This document shows, piece after piece, positions 56,141 through 64,000 of a stretch of DNA of 64,000 nt. This stretch comes from Aquarana catesbeiana. Lineage: Eukaryota > Chordata > Amphibia > Anura > Ranidae. The DNA is taken from contig NC_133327.1 of the NCBI RefSeq assembly GCF_042186555.1, forward strand, positions 326,827,746 through 326,891,745. Reading direction: 5' to 3'. A model generated the notes under the pieces. That model did not search any database. It saw only the letters and a program-made list of their open reading frames with translations, and was not told where the DNA came from. Every line of letters starts with the position of its first letter. The first letter of the stretch is position 1. The position numbers were made by a program, and so were the translations under genes.

Positions 56141-56525
56141 CTGCTGGAGATTTGGGTGCGGTGGCCAATGTGGCTCTGTACAAGCAGAAAATGGAGAAAA
56201 GCTCAACAATTCACAAAAAGCTTTTTACTAAATCAACCCATGGTCCCAGTCCACAGACAATTTTTAGGGACATGAAGGACTCCTTTATGAATGTGTTCCC
56301 AAAACTACTGTTCACTGTCACCAAGTCTAGTTTAAGCTTAGGGGATTAAAAGACTTTTCATACTTCTTGTGGAATGCCAGCACTTTCATCATTTTCCCAA
56401 TAGGGAAATTTCACTTCACACACTGTCCCTTGTGACAAGCTTTTTAGGTGCAAACTTCCTGTTTGCTCTCTCTGAGTTGCAGTCCTTATCTATTTCTGTG
56501 GAGACAACACAGCTCCTAATAGATT

Positions 56526-56726
56526 GTCTAGAGCAGTGGTTCTCAACTCCTGTCCTCAGGACCCACTAACAGGCCAGGTTTGCAAGATAACTGAAATACA
56601 TCACGGGTGATATCATTTGCTGCTCAGTGATTGCAATATTCTAGTCTGCATCTCCCCAAGGTAATACTTAAATTCTGGCCTGTTAGTGGGTCCTGAGGAC
56701 CGGAGTTGAGAACCACTGGTCTAGAG
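56526..56726. mobile_element. hAT-type MITE, 185 bp, perfect 8-bp duplication
   Basis: The element 56534-56718 starts CAGTGGTTCTCAACTCCTGT and ends with the near-perfect complement AGTTGAGAACCACTG. GTCTAGAG flanks it at 56526-56533 and 56719-56726. CAG(T/G)GGTTCTCAA termini are classic for hAT-derived repeats in vertebrates. Confidence 0.92.
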
Positions 56727-57690
56727 GAATACTTCCTGACAAAGGAACTTACTCCTCTCCACACTATCCAGATTAAGAAAATAAAATCAAGTGATACTAA
56801 ACATACGCTGTTTAGTTTACATTTTCCATTCTATTTCTGTATGTGAATGATGGCACTGTCATTATTTTAATAAGAACATTTGAGTAACTTTTTCCTAATC
56901 GATATACAGCTGTCACACGACCCAGATCTTTCCCATCCTGTCTTCAGGGAAACATAAGCAGGAGGAGCTTCTAATCCTCTGCTGCTGGTCATAAATTCAA
57001 AATTAAATAAAAACAGCCATTGAAATACAGAGTAAAAATAAATTAATAGTATCAATAAACTGTTTTAAATGGTCATACAAATATATATTTGAAATAGAAT
57101 ATATCTCATTATTTTTTGGCACTAACATGATGTAGGCAGGTTTCTGCTAGTTACAGGCTGTGTCATACCCCACCAGCCTGTGTCTTAGAATAAGAGGCAG
57201 GTGAAGCCTCCATAAATCCACATGTAATATCCTGCCCCCATTGTGTTTAGCTGGTTAGTGGACATGGAGGAGGAGGGAGGGAGTGGGCTGTCATTTACCG
57301 CTGTGTATACGCCCACACGTGTGACTCTGTAGTCACATCGGCTGCTCAAATGTAAAAGGGAGGAAATGCTCAGCATAGAACCTCCCTGAAAACTGAGCAT
57401 GTGCAAAGCTGCCAACACTGCTCTGCAAAATCCCCAACTGCATTGGAAACTTGGACACAAGGAGGAGATATAGAACTGCGGGATCAACCAGGTTTTTTTT
57501 GCAGAATACAGCAAACGAATCCGAGTGAGTATGAACAGCATGTAATACAGCATTTGTTGATAGTTTTTTTTTTTTTTTTTTATGATGTGAGTTTATTGAC
57601 ACTTTAAATAACAGAAAGAATGAACAGTTACATAGACTTGTTAATCACATCTCTAAACAAGCAGTGCAGCTGAAACCACTGCTTTCCTAT
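56727..57690. other. mrap2 intron, nothing firmly recognised
   Basis: T run at 57564-57581. A decayed TTAA-type MITE may lie near 57180-57605, ending ACACTTTAA, but its left end is unclear. Confidence 0.45.
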
Positions 57691-57691
57691 G

Positions 57692-58052
57692 ACTAAGACT
57701 GCTTTTACACTGAGGCGCTTTACAGGCACTATAGAGCTAAAAATAGCGCCTGCATAGCACCTGTGAAGAGCCTCTCTTCTCACTCCAGTGTGAAAGCCCG
57801 AGTGCTTTCACACTGGAGCGATGCGCTTTCATGATGGTAAAAAAAGTCCTGCAAGCAGCATGTTTGCAGTGCTGTAGGAGCTGTCCATTGAAATCAATGG
57901 GCAGTGCCGCTTTGTGGGCGGTTTTAACCCTTTTTCAGCCTCTAGCGGGGGTTAAAAGCTCCCCGCTAGCGGCCGAATAGCACCACTAAAAATAGCAACG
58001 TGTATTGAAAAATGCAAATTGCAACCTGCATAGGTGTGAATCGAGCCTTAGT
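57692..58052. mobile_element. MITE ending GTGTGAATCGAGCC-TTA
   Basis: Left GACTGCTTTTACACTGAGGC, right CCTGCATAGGTGTGAATCGAGCC. Internal hairpins AGCGGGGGTTAAAAGCTCCCCGCT and CACTCCAGTGTGAAAGC/GCTTTCACACTGGAG. The right end equals that of the element at 1887-2348. Confidence 0.65.
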
Positions 58053-59149
58053 CAGGTTGAAAAAAGGCACAATTCTAAAAGCAAAAACATACAATTCCAT
58101 ATGCACAATCTTATACCCACAGTTGATCCAGAGGACAACCTACAATACACGAGGCCCCCCTTTTTTCAAAGGTTTTGAATCAGGCAAAACACAATAATAT
58201 TTTTTTCTATACACCCTCCTAGTACATTAGGCCTAGTGCCCCTTTTGCAATTTTTTCAGTGTCATTTAGTAGTTTTCTTTGGTTTCTGATAGAATGTTGA
58301 TTTTAGAACATGCTTATGTATTCTGTTTATTGTTAAAGTTTCATTGTGTAAGTGCAATTTGGACTTTTTAAACTCATGTTTACCGCTGCGCGTTCGGTGC
58401 TTCTGGTGACTGCACAATTTGGGGCTGCCTTCCTTCTTTCCAGCCAGTGGGGGCCTCACAGCAGGCAGGGGGCTAGCGGCATCACTTGCTGTGTTTTTCC
58501 CTCTGTGCATGTGTCCCAGGGGTGGCCTTCTTCTAGCTGTGCACTGGAGGGAGCACTTCCCTATGTTGACAACTCTGTCCTCCTTTGCCTTGACGAAGGG
58601 GGGGGGGGGGGCAGTGCTCCAGGTCGGGGACCTATCCCATTCACCTGCCAGTTTGGAGAGAAATATATATAAATTCATAGGTACCTACTATCCCTCTCAG
58701 ATTCCAGGCAGAGCTGACCACGAACAGACTCCTATTCCCCATTTGGGTTTAAAGTAAGTAATCCTGTGTAGATTCACGGGTATGCCAAGTAGTTTTGAGT
58801 ATGTCCAATAGATTCATTCCCAATAACCTTATACTATATATTAGCTGTTCTTTAGGTCCCTAAAATTGCTGGTCTTTTTCTACAACATGCAATACATGTG
58901 GCTTTGATGCCCTGTTATCTCACCACTACTAGGTAATCCTCCCTTGTTCATATCCATCCCTGCTCTTTTTTTTTCAGAGTGCCCTTTCAAATGTTTCCAC
59001 ACTTTAAGCACCATTCACTTTTCTTTGCATCTCACTTTGTTTGCATTGTTTCGTTTATTCATGTGTGTTTTTTGCTCTTGCTCTTTCACTTTTCTCACCC
59101 TTCCCATGGGTTGTTTCATCTCTCAGAACTGGTTAATCCCGGACTTGTC
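58053..59149. other. mrap2 intron, nothing recognised apart from a G run
   Basis: G run at 58599-58611. Frames here are not supported as genes. Confidence 0.45.
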
Positions 59150-59650
59150 TTATTAAACAATCAATCCTACACTTCTTATTATCCTCCTCCCCCTGTTTTC
59201 CTCCCCCCCCCCCCCCACTATCCTTCCCCTTCCCCCTTTTCCCTCCTCTCATCCGCTTCCTGTCAATTTTTTTTTCTTTGCCATCACACAATCCACACCA
59301 TCCTTTCTTTCCCGGTCCTCCTCCTCCCTCCCCCCCCCCCATCCCTTTCCCTTTCTTCGCCCCTCCTATCACCTTTTTCCCCTCCTTCACATTCTCACTT
59401 TGCCTTCTTTCACTCACGTTTCACACCATTCTCTTTTTTTCCCCCCTCCCAGTCCCTCTTTCTCTTTCCCTTTGATCACTCCCTCCTGTCATTCCCCCCC
59501 CTTCACTTCATCACTGTCTTTTTTCATCCACACTCTACACTATCCTCCCCCCCCCCCCTCCTTTCCTCTTCACTTCACTTTTGCAGTCCCTCCCATCACC
59601 TTTTTCCCCCCTTCCACTTCATCACTCTGCCCCCTTCTCCCAGTTCGCCC
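59150..59650. repeat. Pyrimidine-rich low-complexity tract
   Basis: Strong C+T bias with several C runs (59204-59217, 59330-59340, 59547-59558). The 237-codon frame over it is a Pro/Ser/Phe artefact of composition. Confidence 0.9.
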
Positions 59651-59959
59651 ACATTTCACCACCACTTCTATTTATGGCTTAGGATCCAGTGATACCTCTT
59701 CTAACCCATGATTATAATTATACAATTCCACAGTGGCTTTGGAAATTTAGTTTTGGGTCCTGTTCCTGGCTCCGGCCCCTCCTTGCCTATCCTCTTACGC
59801 CCCCATGGTGGGGGTCTAAGCACGGCCTCTTGTAGGCCCCTTCACTGGTTTGTTGGACAGCTTGCTCCTGTGTGGTGGTCCAGGGGCTCTAGCCGCGCAG
59901 CCTGGATCTTATGTCAATCTTTGGGTACAGCACCTTGGAGGCTATACAGCCGTCAGAGG

Positions 59960-60110
59960 TAAATATTATTATACAGTATTTATATAGCGCCAACAGTTTA
60001 CGTAGCGCTTTACAACTTGAGGGTAGACAGTACAAGTACAATACAATTTGATACAGTAGGAATCAGAGGGCCCTGCTCCTTAGAGCTTACAATCTAAGAG
60101 ATGAGCTTTA
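59960..60110. repeat. Dispersed repeat (TATATAGCGCC...AGCGCTTTACAA)
   Basis: ATTTATATAGCGCCAACAGT, AGCGCTTTACAACTTGAGG and AGAGCTTACAATCTAAGAG form a widespread vertebrate or amphibian short repeat signature. Possibly SINE-like; no Pol III boxes were identified with confidence. Confidence 0.6.
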
Positions 60111-60639
60111 AACTGTATATTGTTTCCTTTTTTCATGTGTAACTATTGACTCACATTGTTGTTTAAATGCAAGTATTTTTACAATACTTTCTCTTTGTAG
60201 CGTTCTTGTACCCCTTTTCCCCCAAAAGAATACCTCTACGATTTAATGGTCAAAACGCATCGGGGTGTACCAGCATGATTATATATACCTATACCATGAT
60301 ATGTTGCTCATGTAACTGTACGGTTGTATTACCTTTTGTATGTGCAATAGCATCACTTGCAGAGCTCATGTTTTAACATTTTTTTCATGCAACTGTATGC
60401 TAATATTTTTCAATAAAATCTTTATATTTTTCTATTTCAATTTGAATATTTGTCTGCAATACAAAACCCCTTGGGGACATTTCCTCTCTGTTGTATCACT
60501 TCCCTTTTTGACAATACACAAGGCCTTTTTGAAAAAATTCTTAATGCATTCATTATCTATAATATGTTTTATAAATGCATTTTTAACATGTTTGTATACA
60601 TTTTTCTGTGACTTATACATTTAACTTCTGTTTTTTCAG

Positions 60640-60739
60640 ATTCAATTGTGATTGGATTCTGGGTTGGCCTTGCAGTCTTTGTCATTTTTATGTTTTTTGT
60701 TCTGACTCTACTGACAAAGACAGGAGCTCCGCATCAAGA
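60640..60739 (+). CDS. mrap2: mrap2 exon encoding the transmembrane helix
   Basis: Preceded by TTTTTTCAG and followed by GTAAGT. The 100-base exon completes the split codon as T|AT (Tyr43) and reads SIVIGFWVGLAVFVIFMFF-VLTLLTKTGAPHQ, then GA of the next codon. This is the highly conserved MRAP2 membrane segment (about residues 45-67) with its cytosolic TKTGAPHQ edge. Phases match the exon at 45455-45588 exactly (1 then 2), so the two exons splice in frame to 75 complete residues. The C-terminal coding exon expected for MRAP2 was not found before 64000 and should lie downstream. Intron length here is 15,051 bases. Confidence 0.95.
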
Positions 60740-60894
60740 GTAAGTTTAAAAATGTGTCAAATTGTTTTCAGAATGCATTTGACAAAGGCACTTTTTTTTT
60801 TTTACACCAAAGATACCTTTTACTTCATTGTGTGGACAATACGCCAAGACTACATCATATAGCTGTGCTACTCATAGAAACTGATATACAAGTG

Positions 60895-61331
60895 TTATGC
60901 CCTGTACACACGATCTGATTTTCTGACGGAAAATGTGTGATAGAACCTTGTTGTCGGAAAATCCGACCGTGTGTGGGCTCCATCACACTTTTTCCATCGG
61001 AATTTCCGACACACATAGTTTGAGAGCAGGCTATACAATTTTCCGACAAAATCCGTTGTCGGAAATTCCGATCGTGTGTACACAAATCCGACGCACAAAG
61101 TGCCACGCATGCTCAGAATGAATTAAGAGACGAAAGCTATTGCCTACTGCCCCGTTTATAGACCCGACGTACGCGTTTTACGTCACCACGTTTAGAACGA
61201 TCGGATTTTCCGACAACTTTGTGTGACCGTGTGTATGCAAGACAAGTTTGAGCCAACATCCGTCGGAAAAATTCCTAAGATTTTGTTGTCGAAATGTCCG
61301 ATCAATGTCCGACCGTGTCTACGGGGCATTA
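60895..61331. mobile_element. TTA-type MITE (GTACACACG family), complete
   Basis: The element 60898-61328 begins TGCCCTGTACACACGATCTG and ends CCGACCGTGTCTACGGGGCA, with direct TTA at 60895-60897 and 61329-61331. It has extensive internal complementarity (GTCGGAAATTCCGA, GATCGGATTTTCCGAC). It lies just downstream of the mrap2 transmembrane exon. Confidence 0.85.
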
Positions 61332-61474
61332 GGGTGAACAAGACACCAGATGAAAAAAAAAGTGAACCTGCAATCCATTTTAAAGTTTTAAAAAACATTC
61401 TTACTAAGAGTACACCACAAGATGTCTGCTATTGCCTTATAAGCTAGAAAAGTTTGCTCTGTGCAACAATCTGG

Positions 61475-61783
61475 TTAAAGTGGATCTCCACCCAAAAGGG
61501 GAAGCTCTGCTTGCCTCCCCCCCCCTTCCGCTGCCATATTTGGCACCTTTTGAGGGGAGGAGGGAGTGGGTACCTGGTTTTGATAGGTACCCTCTTCACT
61601 GCCAGTTACCTATAGTGGAGATGGCGGCGGCAGCACCATATAGCCGATTGAAAAATTAGCTCAGGTGAGGACACTGCTGGATTCCTGGACAGGCAAGTGT
61701 CCTAATATTAAAAGTCAGCAGCTACAGAGTTTGTAGCTGCTGACTTTTATTTCTTTCTGAAGGAGCCTGGAGCTCCTCTTTAA
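61475..61783. mobile_element. TTAA MITE (TTAAAGTGGATCTCC)
   Basis: TTAA at 61475-61478 and 61780-61783. Ends TTAAAGTGGATCTCC and GGAGCTCCTCTTTAA. Carries the family marker TAAAAGTCAGCAGCTACAG. Confidence 0.82.
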
Positions 61784-62024
61784 GTTTTTACCTTGTTCAT
61801 GGGGCTTGGTTTTCCCTGATTTTATGGTTAGGCTTCTCCAAACTGCCTACCAAGAGTGTCTTTTTGGACTACTAAGGCAGTGTCAATAGACACTGGACTA
61901 ATAATGAAGTTTAGGTCCCAGCAGTAAAGTGAAACAAAATTAGAGAAGGAAACAGAAGACGATTTACTGAACGATTGAAAAGCAGCAGCAAAGTTAAACA
62001 GTGTTAGCCTTCAACAAAAGTAGA

Positions 62025-62190
62025 AGTTTGGATTTAGGGTGATACCATTTATTAGCTAAATAGACTGTAGAGCAAGCTTTCAAGGCATGTTGGCCTTTTC
62101 TTTGGAGGCCAGCATGCTTAAAAAGCTTTCTGTACAGTCTATTTAATTAGCCAATAAATAGTACCCTAAATCCAAATCCAACTTTATTAA
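62025..62190. repeat. Palindrome, arms of about 60 bp
   Basis: GTTTGGATTTAGGGTGATAC...AAATAGACTGTA faces TACAGTCTATTT...GTACCCTAAATCCAAATCC; the tip pairs GGCATGTTGGCC with GGCCAGCATGC. Family unknown. Confidence 0.75.
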
Positions 62191-63235
62191 CTAAAGGCAA
62201 AGATACTCTCCTTTCCCTCCGGCACCAGCATCTTCTCCTGTGTGCCATTTTTCTGGCCTCTTCATTGGCTGGCACGGGATGACATCACTCTTACATGCGC
62301 AGGAGCTAATCATTCTGCCACACTGGATCGGACAGGGCCAATTTGACTGAGATGCACTTTCACAACTCAACTTACATTCTGGGGATCACTGTGATCAGGC
62401 AGGTAGGTGTAGTTTATTGCAGAAGGAGTATTACATGCCTATTTTTCAATAAAAAGCCTGCCTGCTCACAGTGAGCTACAGCAGAACTTTAGCCCTCATG
62501 CATATTGGATGTTTTAAAAAGCTCCTATTTTCCTATTCCTAGTCTTGGCAGGAAAAAGTGGCAGAAAAAAAATGTGCTTTTTGCCGTTTTTGTTTCTATT
62601 TTATTTACAAAACACTCCCCTCTGCTCATTTTTAACTCCCAAATGCCCATCGTGCATTGGAAAAAAAGATAATACATACAGTCTAGCCACTATTTTAGCC
62701 AGTGTAGACAGAGAGCAGAGAGTATTATAAGAGCTATCTGCTATCGGCTATCTGTGTTTCCTGCCCGCATTCATGGATTCTGGCCTGAACAAAATTAATT
62801 AAGCAATTCTGCTGCAGAGGGAGAGGAGACAAGGAAAATTGTATGAGAAGAGAACCCATCATACTGGACTCATCCCTTTATGTCTCAGGGGTTAACCTCA
62901 GGATGCTTTGCCAATATGTTTATGGAGTATCCATGGACTGCCTCTCCTACCACACCTTCTCTAGCAATGCAAAAAACAGTCCTCCATTTCCTGGGTAAGT
63001 CTACCCCCCCCCCCCACTTTGCCACTGCCCACGTCATGGGATACTGTAGGTACAGTAGATAGACAGACATATAGATACCTGCACATCAGAATGTTTGCCA
63101 TGTGTGGGTGGACGAACTGAACTAGCTCTGAGGATTAGTATGAATTCCACCGCTCAGGTAGATCCAAGCCAAGGTGCATACGTTCTTAACCCCCCAGAAA
63201 GAGGAGAGCCCCAGGTGCTGGCTATTGCTGGTATA
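62191..63235. other. mrap2 downstream intron or flank, nothing recognised
   Basis: C run at 63005-63015. No exon matching an MRAP2 C-terminus was seen. Confidence 0.45.
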
Positions 63236-63418
63236 AGTAGATATGGACGAAGAAATCTGGACAGCCGCACACCGGAATAAATTATATTTGACTTTATTCA
63301 TAGAACAGGATCACCCCACTGTGGTGCCCTGTACACTCCATGATCCTGTTCTATGAATAAAGGTGAATATAATTTATTCCGGTGTGCGGCTGCCCAGATT
63401 TCTAAGTCCATATCTACT
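63236..63418. repeat. Palindrome, arms of about 78 bp
   Basis: AGTAGATATGGACGAAGAAA...GAACAGGATCA pairs with TGATCCTGTTC...AAGTCCATATCTACT, with about 26 bases between. The arms include GCCGCACACCGGAATAAATT and its complement. Confidence 0.85.
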
Positions 63419-63499
63419 AGCTCTGAGGATTGCAGTGATTTATTGGCCTCTTTGATCAGCATCACGTTTTTTGGATGACTTCTCTGCCTGAGTACCCTG

Positions 63500-64000
63500 C
63501 TTTCTCTCCTCAAAAACATCCGCTGTCATTTTTGGTGACTTTAACATGTTAACAGCCTGGCTACAACTCAACTTAACTTCATCTTTTGACCTAACACAAT
63601 GGACACACTCTTCCACTCACTCCAATAGTAATACCCTTGGCATTGTATTCTCCCATCTCTGCACTCCTAGCAACCTTGCCAACTCCCCCTTTCCCCTCTC
63701 TGATCACTGCCTCATAAGTTTCACAGTATCCTTGTCTTCAACAACCTATCTCTCCAGCAAATGATTACTTCTAGAAACCTTTGCCACTTTAACCCTTCTC
63801 ATCTCGATGCTGCTGCTGGCCACTTCTATGGCAAAATTTCTCCCCTGTACTGTCCTAACCTAGCCATCTCTGTTTACAACAGTTTACTCTCATTCTCATT
63901 GGATGTACTTGCTTCTCTAACTACTCGCAGAATCAGGCCCCAACCATTACAACCTTGGCAAACTGAAAACACCTTACATATGCTTTTGAGAGACTCTGGT
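63500..64000 (+). pseudogene. Non-LTR retrotransposon endonuclease end (Rex1/L2-like), runs off window
   Basis: GDFNML (63534-63551) and PLSDHCLISFTV are the conserved GDFN and SDH boxes of the APE-type endonuclease. Between them WTHSSTHSNSNTLGIVFS corresponds to the TH..GNTLDLVF motif. After a stop at about 63762 the frame shifts and continues SVYNSLLSFSLDVLASLTTR and RIRPQPLQPW, the linker before the RT. The endonuclease nicks the target for reverse transcription. The left end is truncated near 63500; the rest lies beyond the window. Confidence 0.75.

Noticed and set aside
58979..59692. 237-codon open frame, the longest in the window
   Set aside because: It lies in a C/T-rich low-complexity tract; the product is Pro/Ser/Phe runs with no domain, and a complementary frame is equally open.
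58588..60270. TTGACGAAGG and GGTCAAAACGCATCGGGG as a split hammerhead-like motif
   Set aside because: The halves are 1.6 kb apart with no evidence of an insertion between them.
60740..64000. C-terminal mrap2 exon
   Set aside because: No frame matching the expected MRAP2 cytosolic tail with splice signals was found; it is presumably downstream of the window.

Overview
The window looks like amphibian nuclear DNA, most likely from a ranid-type frog. It is A+T-rich, has no operons, and is dominated by nested transposable elements (Tc1/mariner, hAT, PIF/Harbinger-like and TTAA-targeting piggyBac-like elements, CR1, L1/Tx1, DIRS-like and Penelope-like pieces). The one recognisable host gene is mrap2 (melanocortin receptor accessory protein 2) on the + strand. 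Its start-codon exon is at 45455-45588 and its transmembrane exon is at 60640-60739. The two exons have compatible splice phases across a 15 kb intron. The frog assignment is inference from gene sequence and repeat style; the mrap2 call is direct.

Layout. 1-0.6 kb: GA-rich low-complexity DNA. 1-8.4 kb: MITEs, a piggyBac-like copy split by a hAT MITE (3721-5038, perfect 8-bp target duplication) and by a dead Tc1 element (5452-7077). 9-13 kb: half a Tc1, MITE fragments, a TTAA element (12016-12861). 13.5-15.6 kb: a palindromic element with a hammerhead-like motif, split by a TTAA element, then another TTAA MITE. 16.5-17.8 kb: DIRS-like RT/RNase H remnant and a 5S rRNA-like sequence. 18.1-21.5 kb: a 27-bp-type minisatellite interrupted by a 2.9 kb hAT-type insertion that itself holds large palindromes. 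22.6-30.2 kb: L1 ORF1 piece, MITEs, a rearranged Tc1, L1 and CR1 fragments, and a Penelope-like RT piece. 30.2-37.3 kb: a 6.2 kb piggyBac-derived element with a retained C-terminal cysteine-rich domain, a 355-bp tandem array and a 390-bp palindromic array, inserted inside an 868-bp relative. 38.9-45.2 kb: Tc1 copies and a large inverted-repeat element with two outward-facing hammerhead-like motifs. 45.4-60.8 kb: mrap2 exons and their repeat-filled intron, including a Tc1 that was itself hit by a palindromic element with a 15-bp target duplication. 61-64 kb: MITEs, hairpins and the start of a non-LTR retrotransposon.

The most interesting signal is a recurring element architecture: inverted-repeat arms, a hammerhead ribozyme-like core (CTGAAGA, stem, GAAAC, near-palindromic ACGCGT), a one-sided tail of about 53-66 bp, and 14-15 bp target duplications. 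It is clearest at 48969-50504 and 13540-15138; 43178-45155 shares the arms and motifs, but its edges are less certain. These features fit non-autonomous Penelope-like retroelements, and a Penelope-type RT remnant lies in the same window. The mrap2 product would sit in the ER/plasma membrane and modulate melanocortin and related receptors. Its last coding exon is not in the window.
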